NCBI RefSeq assembly: GCF_030816195.1
Contig: NZ_JAUSXS010000001.1
Coordinates: 3,433,501-3,497,500, forward strand
Direction of reading: 5' to 3'
Source of the DNA: Pseudomonas sp. W4I3
GTDB taxonomy: Bacteria; Pseudomonadota; Gammaproteobacteria; Pseudomonadales; Pseudomonadaceae
Length of the DNA: 64,000 nucleotides
Shown piece by piece: positions 7,063-15,252 of the stretch; position 1 is the first letter of the stretch, and every line of letters starts with the position of its first letter. The notes under the pieces were generated by a model. That model was not told the DNA's origin, made no database searches, and saw only the letters and a list, made by a program, of their open reading frames with translations. The position numbers were made by a program, and so were the translations under genes.

Positions 7063-9240
7063 ATGCCACCACCCATTGTATTTTCACGCTGGCTGTTCGG
7101 GCTGCCTTGGCGACGGGGCTTCATGGAATGGGCGCGTACCGATGGGGTGATGTGGATCTACCTGTTCAAGGTTCTGATCGCTTCCTATCTCACGTTGTGG
7201 TTGGCGATGCGCTTGGAACTGCCACAACCCAGTACCGCCATCACCACGGTATTTATCGTGATGCAGCCGTACAGCGGGCATGTCCTGGCCAAAAGCGTCT
7301 ACCGGGTTATCGGCACCCTGGTAGGGTCATCGTTCATGGTGCTGTTGATGGCACTGTTCGCGCAGAATACCGAGCTATTTGTGGCCGGGCTTACCCTGTG
7401 GGTGGGCCTGTGTTCGACCGGCGCGGCCCGCAATCGGCACTTTCGCGCCTATGGGTTTGTATTGGCTGGGTACACGGCGGTGATGGTCGGCTTGCCAGTG
7501 GTGGGGCATCCCGAGCAGGTATTTATGGCCGGGGTATGGCGGGTGCTGGAGATCACGTTGGGGGTGCTTTGCGCAACGATGGTCAGTGCCACGCTGCTGC
7601 CCAATACTGCCGGTGCTGCCATGCGCAACACCCTGTATCAACGCTTTGGCCGCTTTGCCGGGTTTGTGGTGGGTGGGCTGCGCGAGACCCGCGACCAGGC
7701 CGCCTTCGAGGCCACCAACTTGCGCTTCATCGCCGAAGCGGTGGGCTTGGAAGGGCTACGCAGCGTCAGTCTGTTTGAAGACCCTTCTATGCGTCGGCGC
7801 AGGGGGCGCCTTGACCGCCTCAACGTGGAGTTCATGGCCATCACCACGCGCTTCAATGCCCTACATCAACTATTGGGTCGTATGCAGATACGTGGCGCTA
7901 CCGACGTAATTGAGACGTTGCGCCCCGCATTGACCTGCTTGGTCGATGTGCTTGAGCCGTTCGACGGGCAAGTCCTCACTGACCTTGATGCGGCGTATCT
8001 TGCGGCCAGCCTGGAAGGATACAAGCACGGGATGCCGAGCCAGATCCGGCATCTGCGGGCCGGACTGCTGCTGGCGCAGCCGGATACCGACGACCTTCTG
8101 GACTTTCACACAGCCTGCGAACTGCTCTATCGCTTTGTCGAGGAACTGCATAGCTACGCCCAGACCCATGCCTCGTTAACCGATCACAACCACGCGCGCG
8201 AGCGTTGGGCTGAGCCGTTTCAACCTCAGACCAATTGGCTCGCCGCGCTGGCGGCCGGCCTGCGTGCAGCGACGGTACTGCTGGTACTGTGCAGCCTGTG
8301 GATCGCTACCAGTTGGCCCAGTGGCGCAGCGATGACCTTGGTGTCGGCGCTCACGGTGGGCTTGTCGGCGTTTTCCCCTAATCCTCGGCGCATGTCGTTT
8401 CAGATTGCCTGCGGTACGGTTATGGCGGCGGCAATCGGCGTGTTCGAGGTGTTTTTTGTCTACCCACAAATCGATGGATTTCCTTTGCTGTGCATGGTGA
8501 TTGCACCGGTGATCATGCTCGGTTCCTTTTGGCTGGCGAGGCCGCAATGGGCTGGCTACGGCCTGGGCATGTTGGTGTTTTTCGGCACCAGTTCCATCCC
8601 GGCCAATTTTACGGTCTACAACCCGTATGGTTTGATCAATGACTACCTCGCCATGGTCTTTGGCATGCTGGTCTGCGCGGCGGCGGGCGCGATTATCCTG
8701 CCGCCCAACAGCCCCTGGTTATGGCGCCGCCTGGAGCAGGATTTGCGCCGGCGTGTGGTGTTTGCTATTAGCGCGCCATTACCTGCGCTGGGCTCGGGTT
8801 TCGAAAGCGGTACACGTGATTTGCTCAACCAGGCCCATGGGTTGTCGGTCGGCCAGCCGCAAGTGCAACAGCGACTGCTGCGTTGGACATTTGTGGTCCT
8901 GGAGGTGGGGCATGCAATCGTCGAATTGCGCCGCGAACAGTCGCAGTTACCGGCCCTGGCATGCTACGCCGAGGCGATGCCCTGGCGTCAGGCGGTGCGC
9001 GCCATGGGGCGGGCGTTGATTCGCCTATTCGTCAGGCCGGGGCCCAAACAGTGGCAGCGTGCGTTGGCGGCGGTTGAAAAGGCGGTGCATACCGTGCAAC
9101 GCACAGAGGAGCCTTTTGACGCTCACTTTGAAACGTCTGCCTTGCGCCGTGTTGAAAGCTATCTGCACTTCATCCGCACCTCGTTGCTGGACCCTCATTC
9201 GCCGTTGGCCGAATACAATTTGGCGGGTTTGCACCACTGA
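7063..9240 (+). CDS. FUSC family (AaeB-like) inner-membrane efflux protein
   Basis: A 725-residue protein of the fusaric acid resistance/AaeB type. It has two membrane blocks: an N-terminal one at about residues 25-165 (IASYLTLWLAMRLELPQPSTAITTVF is the family-typical start) and a second at about 400-560 (RAATVLLVLCSLWIATSWPSG). Each is followed by a long cytosolic helical region. Such proteins work with a membrane-fusion partner to export aromatic carboxylic acids, but no partner gene is adjacent. ATG 7063 has a GGGAG ten bases upstream. GTG 7030 in the same frame is less likely. It is probably controlled by the divergent LysR. Confidence 0.88.
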   Translation: MPPPIVFSRWLFGLPWRRGFMEWARTDGVMWIYLFKVLIASYLTLWLAMRLELPQPSTAITTVFIVMQPYSGHVLAKSVYRVIGTLVGSSFMVLLMALFAQNTELFVAGLTLWVGLCSTGAARNRHFRAYGFVLAGYTAVMVGLPVVGHPEQVFMAGVWRVLEITLGVLCATMVSATLLPNTAGAAMRNTLYQRFGRFAGFVVGGLRETRDQAAFEATNLRFIAEAVGLEGLRSVSLFEDPSMRRRRGRLDRLNVEFMAITTRFNALHQLLGRMQIRGATDVIETLRPALTCLVDVLEPFDGQVLTDLDAAYLAASLEGYKHGMPSQIRHLRAGLLLAQPDTDDLLDFHTACELLYRFVEELHSYAQTHASLTDHNHARERWAEPFQPQTNWLAALAAGLRAATVLLVLCSLWIATSWPSGAAMTLVSALTVGLSAFSPNPRRMSFQIACGTVMAAAIGVFEVFFVYPQIDGFPLLCMVIAPVIMLGSFWLARPQWAGYGLGMLVFFGTSSIPANFTVYNPYGLINDYLAMVFGMLVCAAAGAIILPPNSPWLWRRLEQDLRRRVVFAISAPLPALGSGFESGTRDLLNQAHGLSVGQPQVQQRLLRWTFVVLEVGHAIVELRREQSQLPALACYAEAMPWRQAVRAMGRALIRLFVRPGPKQWQRALAAVEKAVHTVQRTEEPFDAHFETSALRRVESYLHFIRTSLLDPHSPLAEYNLAGLHH

Positions 9241-9305
9241 TTGGCGTGAGCCCGCGAGTGCCGATGAAAATCGATCGCCATACTCACGGCTTTAGGAGGC
9301 AACCT

Positions 9306-9812
9306 ATGTTCAGCCCGCTCAGCGATCACACTCGGCTTGCCCCAATCATCCAGAAGCGCATTGCCATCCGCGACCATCTGGAAGCGCAGTATCTGCTGGA
9401 AGTGGAGACCGCACGCCTTGCTGCGCGGCGTCGCACCCTTGAGGATATTCACCGGCTGTGGCGCACGCTTGCCGTGCGAGGCGAATACACGGAGGGTGAT
9501 GCACTGGATGATTTCATCGATCGCGACCAGGCACTGCATAGCGCCGTGGCTATGGCTTCGCACAACCTGGTGCTGCAGACGATATACCGCTCTTTCAGCG
9601 CCTCGTTTCACAGCCACTACCTGGCGATTTTCGCCGATCACGAACTCTACGAGCCGGGCCTTGAGGCCCATGCGCAGGTGGTGCAGGCGATCATATATGG
9701 TGATGAAGAAGCGGCGGTGTGTGCGGTGCGCGCGATGTTCGACCCCATGATGGAGAAGCTCGGCTGGTTGTCGCAGCGTGACCATCGATTGCAGCAAGAG
9801 CCCTCGTCCTAG
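9306..9812 (+). CDS. FCD-domain protein lacking the GntR DNA-binding domain
   Basis: 168 residues that match the all-helical ligand-binding FCD domain of FadR/VanR-type GntR regulators. The domain start is visible (IAIRDHLEAQYLLEVETARLAARR), then FIDRDQALHSAVAMASHN and the closing HAQVVQAIIYGDEEAAVCAVRAMF, which carry the usual metal/ligand Asp and His residues. The roughly 70-residue winged helix-turn-helix that normally precedes it is absent. A strong AGGAGG (9294-9299) sits seven bases before ATG 9306, so translation does start here. Either a truncated regulator or a stand-alone ligand-binding or dominant-negative protein. It lies 65 bp after the FUSC gene and may be cotranscribed. Confidence 0.7.
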   Translation: MFSPLSDHTRLAPIIQKRIAIRDHLEAQYLLEVETARLAARRRTLEDIHRLWRTLAVRGEYTEGDALDDFIDRDQALHSAVAMASHNLVLQTIYRSFSASFHSHYLAIFADHELYEPGLEAHAQVVQAIIYGDEEAAVCAVRAMFDPMMEKLGWLSQRDHRLQQEPSS

Positions 9813-9993
9813 AGCGGCTGCCACGCTTGGTTTGTTACAGAGGCTGAAAAAGTGATTGGCAGTTTTAGTGGCTGTTTCCCGTCAGCCCGCCTCGATACCG
9901 TGCGCGTACCCGTCGACTACATCATCTCCCGGTCGACAACAAGAACAGGGCAGGGGCACGACGGGTCCGTCTCAATCACTTCTCGGAGCCTTC

Positions 9994-11310
9994 ATGAAAC
10001 ACACTACTCGCTTGGCGCTCGCCGTCTCCCTGGGCGCTGCGCAGCAGGCTGTCGCATCCGGTTTTATCGATGACAGCAAAGCCAGCCTCGACCTGCGCAA
10101 TTTCTATTACAACAACGACATTCGCAACGCCAAGGCCGCGTCGGACAAGGAATGGGGCCAGGCGTTCATGTTCAACTACCAGTCCGGTTTCACCGAGGGT
10201 ACGGTTGGCCTGGGTCTGGATCTGCAGCAAATGTACGGCCTGCGCCTGGACGCCTCGGGTCGTGCGGGCAAGGTCGGTGAAGACAATACCCCCGGCAGCG
10301 TGTTTGCGCTGGATGATGGCAAGGCCGCGCACGACTTCAGCAAAACCGGCGTCACCGGCAAGATGCGTATTGCCCAGACCCAACTGAAAGTCGGCAGCAT
10401 GATGCCCAAGCTGCCCGTGCTGACCACCGAAGACGGTCGCCTGCTGCCCCAGACCTTTCGTGGTTATCAGGTGGACTCCAAGGACTTCAAGGATTTCAAT
10501 CTGGTCGCCGGCAAGCTCGAACAGGTGCTGGATCGTAATTCCAGCAATGGCCAGGGCATGTCGATTGCCGGCGCCAACGATCCGAAAAAGGGCAAGGACA
10601 GCAACCAGTTCTACTATGGCGGTGTGGACTACGCCGTGACCAAACAACTGCAGTTGCAGTACTACTACGCCAGCCTGGAGAATTTCTACCAGCAGCACTT
10701 CCTTGGTCTGGTGCATAACTGGCAGTTGCCGGTGGGGCAGTTCAAGAGCGACCTGCGCTACTTCTACAGCACCGCTGATGGCAAGAATGGCAGCGCTGCC
10801 GGGCGTGGCGAAGGCTATGTCAGCTCGGGTTACTACGCGCCCGGTGTCAATGCGGGCAAGGTCGATAACCACCTGTGGAGCGCGATGTTTACCTACGGCT
10901 TGAGTGGGCACTCGCTGAGCCTGGGCTACCAAAAGACCACTGGTGAAAGTGACTTCCCGCATATCAACCAGGGGCAGGGCCGCTCGCTTTATTTGATCAC
11001 CAACTCGCAGTCGCTGAAGTTCGTCAACGCCGGTGAACAAGCCACGGTTGGCAGTTATGCCTATGATTTTGCCAGCCTGGGTGTGCCGGGCCTGCGCTCT
11101 AGCGTGACCTATATCCACGGTAACCATATCCGCACCGCAGGTCGCGACAACAGTGAATGGGAGCGCGACTTGCGCTTGGACTATGTGATCCCCAACGGCA
11201 CCTTGAAGGGCTTGGGATTTACTTGGCGCAGTGCGGTGTTGCGGGGGAATGACACGGCGGACAAGGATGAAACGCGCCTGATCATCAGCTACAGCATCCC
11301 GCTGATGTAG
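9994..11310 (+). CDS. OprD family outer-membrane porin
   Basis: 438 residues with a cleavable signal peptide (MKHTTRLALAVSLGAAQQAVA) followed by FIDDSKASLDLRNFYYNNDIR, the characteristic opening of OprD-family specific porins. The rest alternates amphipathic strands rich in Tyr, Gly and Asp and ends in a beta-signal-like ...ISYSIPLM. Substrate of this paralogue is not predictable, though the family takes up amino acids, peptides and organic acids. Start chosen at ATG 9994 because it begins the signal peptide. The convergent AraC gene ends 8 bp downstream. Confidence 0.92.
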   Translation: MKHTTRLALAVSLGAAQQAVASGFIDDSKASLDLRNFYYNNDIRNAKAASDKEWGQAFMFNYQSGFTEGTVGLGLDLQQMYGLRLDASGRAGKVGEDNTPGSVFALDDGKAAHDFSKTGVTGKMRIAQTQLKVGSMMPKLPVLTTEDGRLLPQTFRGYQVDSKDFKDFNLVAGKLEQVLDRNSSNGQGMSIAGANDPKKGKDSNQFYYGGVDYAVTKQLQLQYYYASLENFYQQHFLGLVHNWQLPVGQFKSDLRYFYSTADGKNGSAAGRGEGYVSSGYYAPGVNAGKVDNHLWSAMFTYGLSGHSLSLGYQKTTGESDFPHINQGQGRSLYLITNSQSLKFVNAGEQATVGSYAYDFASLGVPGLRSSVTYIHGNHIRTAGRDNSEWERDLRLDYVIPNGTLKGLGFTWRSAVLRGNDTADKDETRLIISYSIPLM

Positions 11311-11318
11311 GCCTGGGT

Positions 11319-12086
11319 TTACTGCCGGGCGAAATACCGGGCCGGGCTTTCACCAAATACCGAGCGAAACACCGCGATAAAACTGCTGGAACTTTCATAG
11401 CCGATGGCCGCCGCGGTAGTGCTGACACTTTCCCCTGCGGCCAGATGCTCAAGGGCGACCATCATACGCAGGCGCAACCGCCAGGCGCCGAAGCCCATGC
11501 GTGTCTGGTCGGCGAACAGGCGCTCCAGGGTGCGGGCGCTGGCGCCGACTTGGAAAGCGATGTCCTTGATGGGGCGGGTATCATTAGGGTTCTGCTTAAT
11601 CAGGTTAGCCGCGCGCACCGCGCGTTTATCGGTGGGTTCGGGCAGGTAGAACGCGTCTTGCTGCAGCAGCGCCAAGTGGTCCAGCAACACGCTCCCCAGG
11701 CGGCTCTCGCGGCTATTGTCGGCGTACTCCCCGGGGAGTTGCGCGCAGGCCAGGATCAATTCGCGCATCAGCGTGCAGACATTCAGCACCGAGCATTGGG
11801 CCCAGGCCGGAATACCCGGTGTTGTGGCTTGTACATACACCGTGCGCAACGACACCGTGCGCGCATGCTTGAAGGTATGCGCCACACCCGCCGGTATCCA
11901 CAGCGCGCGTTGGGGTGGCAGCACCCAGATCCCCTCGGCGGTGAGCACGGTCATCGAGCCTTTGACGGCGTACATGATTTGCGCGTGCTGCTGATGCGTA
12001 TGGGGCTCGCGCTGCCCAGGCGAGTACTCCCGCGCCAGGCCTTGCACGTGAGCGCTGCCGAGTGGCGGGGATGGAGTTTCTGACAT
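11319..12086 (-). CDS. AraC family transcriptional regulator with cupin domain
   Basis: 255 residues. The N-terminal half is a cupin sensor (GQREPHTHQQHAQIMYAVKG, metal-type histidines near residues 28-32; PAGVAHTFKHA). The C-terminal half holds two helix-turn-helices (IAFQVGASARTLERLF and TAAAIGYESSSSFIAVFRSVFGESPARYF). It resembles the YdeC/NimR-type AraC branch, whose members often control a nearby transporter. It is convergent with oprD rather than divergent from it, so the target is uncertain. Confidence 0.88.
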   Translation of the reverse strand: MSETPSPPLGSAHVQGLAREYSPGQREPHTHQQHAQIMYAVKGSMTVLTAEGIWVLPPQRALWIPAGVAHTFKHARTVSLRTVYVQATTPGIPAWAQCSVLNVCTLMRELILACAQLPGEYADNSRESRLGSVLLDHLALLQQDAFYLPEPTDKRAVRAANLIKQNPNDTRPIKDIAFQVGASARTLERLFADQTRMGFGAWRLRLRMMVALEHLAAGESVSTTAAAIGYESSSSFIAVFRSVFGESPARYFARQ

Positions 12087-12110
12087 GCTCGGGCCTTATC
12101 AGGATTCAAA

Positions 12111-12138
12111 TGTGGGAGCGAGCATTCTCGCCCCCACA
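12111..12138. repeat. REP-like inverted repeat
   Basis: Imperfect palindrome with arms TGTGGGAGCGAG and CTCGCCCCCACA around CATT, followed on the plus strand by AGTTTT. It belongs to the GTGGGAG family of Pseudomonas REP sequences and lies between two minus-strand genes, where it may act as a transcription stop. Confidence 0.6.
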
Positions 12139-12205
12139 GTTTTAACTGCGTTGCGTCAGTTGCGTCCAGTGGAGCGGGCAAAAAGCCGCGGATTGGCCTG
12201 GGTGG

Positions 12206-13762
12206 TTAATACAGCTCCTTGTGAACCCGCCCACAGGCGTTGAGCTTGGCCATATAGTCTTCGGCCGCTGGCGTGCCCAGTTGGCCGAACGTGCCGGCCA
12301 CGCTGAGCAGGGCTTGGTCGATGGCGTGTTCCAGATTGTGCTTGTTGCCGCACAGGTACAGGTGCGCACCCTGTTCTAACAGCTGCCACAGGTAGGCGCC
12401 GTGTTCAATGAGGGCGTCCTGAACGTAGCAGCGCCGTTCGCTGTCGCGGGAAAACGCGGTGAACACCTGCTCCAAAACCCCCAGGCAATGCCAGCGTTCA
12501 ACGCGCTCCTGGTACAGAAAATCCGATGCCCGGCGCCGGTCGCCAAAGAACAGGCACGCCGGCGACTCGGTTCCTTCTTGTTCGCGTTGCTCCAGTAAAC
12601 CTATCAGCGGTGCGATACCCGTACCGGCACCAATCAGCACCAAGGGGAAGTCGCTGCCTTTGGGCAAGTGAAAACGCGGGTTGCTGCGGGTGAATATCTG
12701 CACCTCGGCCTTGGACTGCGCCCGCGCAAGGTAGCCGCTGGCGGTACCGATGCGTTGGCGCTCGGCCAGGCTATAGGTCACCTCGCGAAAGCATAGGTCG
12801 ACATGATGCGGATGGCTGTGGCAAGCAATGGAATAGGCCCTTGGCAAGCGTTCGGTCAGCATCTCAACGAGCGCGGGCAGGGTGATGCTGGAGGGGCTGC
12901 AGAAGTCCATCATTATGTCCAGCAGATCCTTGCCGTACAGGTAGGCTTCCAAGGCCTTGCGGTTGCTGGTCTTTAGCAGGTTTTTCAAATTGTCGTGAGG
13001 GCAAAGCCGGGCAAGCTCTCGCAGCACGGCTTTGCTGAGTTGGCGTAATTCTTTGGTGCGCAATTGTTGCATAGCACCGTCGTCACCCAGCCAAAGAGCG
13101 ATTTCGGCCAACAGTTGTGGGTCGTTGGGAGCCAGCACATAAAGGTTATCGCCGGCGCGATAGCGAATACCGCTGCCCTCGATGTCCAGACGTACATGAT
13201 AAGCATGGGGCGCAATCTTGTTCAGCGGCGTGCAAGCGATCACGTGTGAAGTAAAGGCGGCTCGTTCGCCGTAAGCGCTGACCCGAAGGCTCAAGGTGGT
13301 GCCCGCACGTGAGTCGCCTCGTAGCACCGCGCTGAAGGCTGTGCACCAAGCCTCGAAGAAGTCATCGAAGTCGCTGTCGGCATCCACTCGGTTGATAAAT
13401 GCGTTAGCGTGCTTGTCCTGCAGCAGTCTATCCAGAGCTTTGGTAAATCCGCAGAAAGTTGGGTAGGCGGTGTCACCCAGGCCGAAAATCGCGTAATTCA
13501 GATGCGCCAGGCTATCGCTTCGGCCCAATTGTTCGAGAAAACGCTCGGCATTGGCCGGCGGCTCACCGTCGCCGAATGAGCTGGAGATAATTACCAGCCG
13601 ATCAGTCGTGCGCAGCGTGTTGAGGTCCAGGCTGTTGAGGTCTTGCGCCACGAGTTCGAAGGATTGCAAAAAGGCTTGGCGCAACAAACGTTGCGTCAGC
13701 CCTAGTGCATTGCCGGACTCAGAGCCGTAACCGATGATGATGCGTGCGTCTGTTCCTGGCAT
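12206..13762 (-). CDS. CysJ-like diflavin (FMN/FAD) NADPH reductase
   Basis: A 518-residue soluble electron-transfer flavoprotein. It has an N-terminal flavodoxin domain (IIIGYGSESGNALGL, SSSFGDGEPP, FGLGDTAYPTF, residues about 8-140), a connecting/FAD domain with PRAYSIA (about 325), and an NADPH-binding domain with VLIGAGTGIAPLIG, FFGDRR and LYLCGNKHNLE, ending in an aromatic residue (HKELY) as in CysJ. It passes hydride from NADPH via FAD and FMN to a partner. No sulfite reductase hemoprotein lies next to it. ATG 13762 starts just after the PAS gene stop (13769-13771), with the ribosome binding site overlapping that stop, so the two are translationally linked. The natural electron acceptor is unknown and could be the PAS flavoprotein. 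Confidence 0.87.
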   Translation of the reverse strand: MPGTDARIIIGYGSESGNALGLTQRLLRQAFLQSFELVAQDLNSLDLNTLRTTDRLVIISSSFGDGEPPANAERFLEQLGRSDSLAHLNYAIFGLGDTAYPTFCGFTKALDRLLQDKHANAFINRVDADSDFDDFFEAWCTAFSAVLRGDSRAGTTLSLRVSAYGERAAFTSHVIACTPLNKIAPHAYHVRLDIEGSGIRYRAGDNLYVLAPNDPQLLAEIALWLGDDGAMQQLRTKELRQLSKAVLRELARLCPHDNLKNLLKTSNRKALEAYLYGKDLLDIMMDFCSPSSITLPALVEMLTERLPRAYSIACHSHPHHVDLCFREVTYSLAERQRIGTASGYLARAQSKAEVQIFTRSNPRFHLPKGSDFPLVLIGAGTGIAPLIGLLEQREQEGTESPACLFFGDRRRASDFLYQERVERWHCLGVLEQVFTAFSRDSERRCYVQDALIEHGAYLWQLLEQGAHLYLCGNKHNLEHAIDQALLSVAGTFGQLGTPAAEDYMAKLNACGRVHKELY

Positions 13763-13768
13763 GGTCAC

Positions 13769-14188
13769 TCACCTGTCGTAGTAGTCGTCGAATTGTTCCT
13801 TGGAAAACTCCAGGCCATCGAAGTCGCTCATCAGGTCGTTGATAACTCGGCGGATACTGATGTATTCGGTAATTTCGCCCTGGGCATCAAACACCGGTTG
13901 CACAGTGGTATCCACGACGTACAGGCCGCCATTTTTGCCGACGTTGGGGATTACGCCGGTCCAGATTTCGCCTTTCTTAATGGTGTCCCACATCTGTTTG
14001 TAGGTGCTTTTGGGCACGGCTTCGTGGCGCACGATGCTGTGGGGCTGGCCAAGCAACTCCTCACGGCTATAGCCGGTCAGTTTGCAGAACAGATCATTGA
14101 CGTAAGTGATATTGCCTTGCAGGTCCGTGGTCGAAATCACCATGACGTTTTCCAGGGCACCAAGGATTTTGTCTTCAATCGTACTCAT
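13769..14188 (-). CDS. Single-domain Aer-like PAS protein
   Basis: 139 residues consisting of one PAS domain. The sequence follows the flavin-binding PAS of Aer: ITYVNDLFCKLTGYSREELLGQPHSIVRHEAVP at about residues 24-55, then WDTIKKGEIWTGVIPNVGKNGG and a final strand pair. There is no output domain, methyl-accepting module or transmembrane segment, and a short acidic C-terminal tail (SKEQFDDYYDR) closes it. It is probably a small redox or oxygen sensor that signals by protein contact. ATG 14188 begins the conserved part; the frame upstream is not conserved. It is the middle gene between a glycine-zipper protein and the diflavin reductase. Confidence 0.85.
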   Translation of the reverse strand: MSTIEDKILGALENVMVISTTDLQGNITYVNDLFCKLTGYSREELLGQPHSIVRHEAVPKSTYKQMWDTIKKGEIWTGVIPNVGKNGGLYVVDTTVQPVFDAQGEITEYISIRRVINDLMSDFDGLEFSKEQFDDYYDR

Positions 14189-14213
14189 AGCAACTGTTCC
14201 TGTTGTGGGGTGG

Positions 14214-14564
14214 TTATTCGGGTTGTGCAACCAGGCGGATGCCCTCCATCTGCACCTGCTGGCCCACGGCAAAACGCGCATTGGGGGAGCGCACAATCTT
14301 GAGTTCGCCTTGCGCGTCTTTGATCTCGTAAGCGGTATCGGAAAGTCCGGCGGTTTGCTGGACCGAGTGGCCAATCCAAAAACCGGCTGCGGCCCCCGCA
14401 ATCGCGCCGATCGGCCCGCCGACGGCGCCGACCATCAGGCCGCTGAGCGCGCCATAGCCGCGCCCGGCGGTGTTATCGGGGACTTCGCGGACCACCTCAT
14501 CGGCCAGCGCGATGCTGGAAAAAACCAGGCTCAGGGAAAGGCAAAGGGGAAGGTGGTGGTTCAT
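14214..14564 (-). CDS. Exported glycine-zipper protein
   Basis: 116 residues with a signal peptide (MNHHLPLCLSLSLVFSSIALA) and a glycine-zipper segment (GALSGLMVGAVGGPIGAIAGAAAGFWIG, about residues 38-65) that would insert in or lie on a membrane. A C-terminal SH3-like or beta-rich tail follows (FAVGQQVQMEGIRLV). Resembles small outer-membrane or periplasmic glycine-zipper proteins with osmotic or envelope-stress roles. It is the first gene of the operon: the PAS gene begins 25 bp after its stop. The sigma54-type element at 14601-14616 precedes it by 37 bp. Confidence 0.75.
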   Translation of the reverse strand: MNHHLPLCLSLSLVFSSIALADEVVREVPDNTAGRGYGALSGLMVGAVGGPIGAIAGAAAGFWIGHSVQQTAGLSDTAYEIKDAQGELKIVRSPNARFAVGQQVQMEGIRLVAQPE

Positions 14565-14600
14565 GGCGGTTCCAGTGATGGAGGGTTTTGATAAAAGCAA

Positions 14601-14616
14601 TTCACGAACTGTGCCA
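14601..14616 (-). promoter_or_regulatory. Sigma54-type -24/-12 element for the PAS/diflavin operon
   Basis: Minus-strand TGGCACAGTTCGTGAA: a perfect TGGCAC -24 block, with GA rather than GC at the -12 position after N10. The same GA deviation occurs at 4493-4508. An AT-rich stretch with inverted AATCAAT/ATTGATT arms lies between this element and the palindromes and could help DNA bending. Confidence 0.55.
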
Positions 14617-14657
14617 ATAAAAAATTCGTCTATAATCAATACGATAAATTGATTGAT

Positions 14658-14714
14658 GTCATATTGACTATGTATGTAACTAGTCATAATGACATGAGTC
14701 GTGGTCATTATGAC
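14658..14714. promoter_or_regulatory. Three GTC-N5-GAC palindromes, candidate NorR-type activator sites
   Basis: GTCATATTGAC (14658-14668), GTCATAATGAC (14683-14693) and GTCATTATGAC (14704-14714), start-to-start spacing 25 and 21 bp. The first begins 42 bp from the -24 element, the same figure as upstream of the SDR gene at 4.5 kb. All fit GT-N7-AC with AT-rich centres. Two sets of three with matching geometry make chance unlikely. Confidence 0.7.
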
Positions 14715-14803
14715 TATGTCTCGACATCTCAATGGGCACTGATATTAGCGTGGCCCAACAAGACCAAAGATGTGGTGCGAGGCAAAGGAGTGGGCTTCTA
14801 CGG

Positions 14804-15211
14804 TTATAAGTGCAGATGTTTAATGTGAGAGGGGCGGTGTTTTAACTGAATTTTATATTTATACAACAGTGCGCCACAAATACTCAGTGAGTGATGAAGG
14901 GCGGACGGCGTAGGAGCGATAAAAGGTGACCTGCTTTTGCACGTCACCTGAGCCAATGAGGCTAACAAGCCCATTTCATCCGCACTTAGAAACGCCGAGC
15001 TTGGTTTATGGAAAACAAAGCCTGTGTGTTCCGTCAGCAGCCAGCCCACTAGGTTAGATAAGACGGCTTCGCACTGCTCAATACCAATCTTTGCAAGATG
15101 TACTTCTGCCTTTGTCGCCCCTTCATCCGAAAAGGCCAGCCCCCTCATAGCTTTCAGTAGATAAAGCTCGATTGGCGAACAGTGATTGCAGCAGCGCATT
15201 ATTCTTGACAT
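14804..15211 (-). CDS. Hypothetical protein
   Basis: 135 residues, not recognised. It opens with a cysteine-rich patch (CCNHCSPIELYLLKAMRGLAF) and continues as mostly amphipathic helices with an acidic FLSADEMGLLASLAQ segment, ending in a basic, His-rich tail. Composition by eye is more AT-rich than the genes to the right. It lies between the regulated PAS operon and the orphan panB on the same strand, 41 bp after panB, so it may be cotranscribed with panB. Confidence 0.5.
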   Translation of the reverse strand: MSRIMRCCNHCSPIELYLLKAMRGLAFSDEGATKAEVHLAKIGIEQCEAVLSNLVGWLLTEHTGFVFHKPSSAFLSADEMGLLASLAQVTCKSRSPFIAPTPSALHHSLSICGALLYKYKIQLKHRPSHIKHLHL

Positions 15212-15252
15212 GTACTCCCTCTATTACTTTATCCAGAGTAAAGAATATTCAA

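Noticed and set aside
9976..11127. Minus-strand open frame of 383 codons opposite oprD
   Set aside because: It is a shadow of the OprD gene, which has clear family motifs and signal peptide on the plus strand. The antisense translation is Val/Ala/Leu/Gln-biased and has no known domain.
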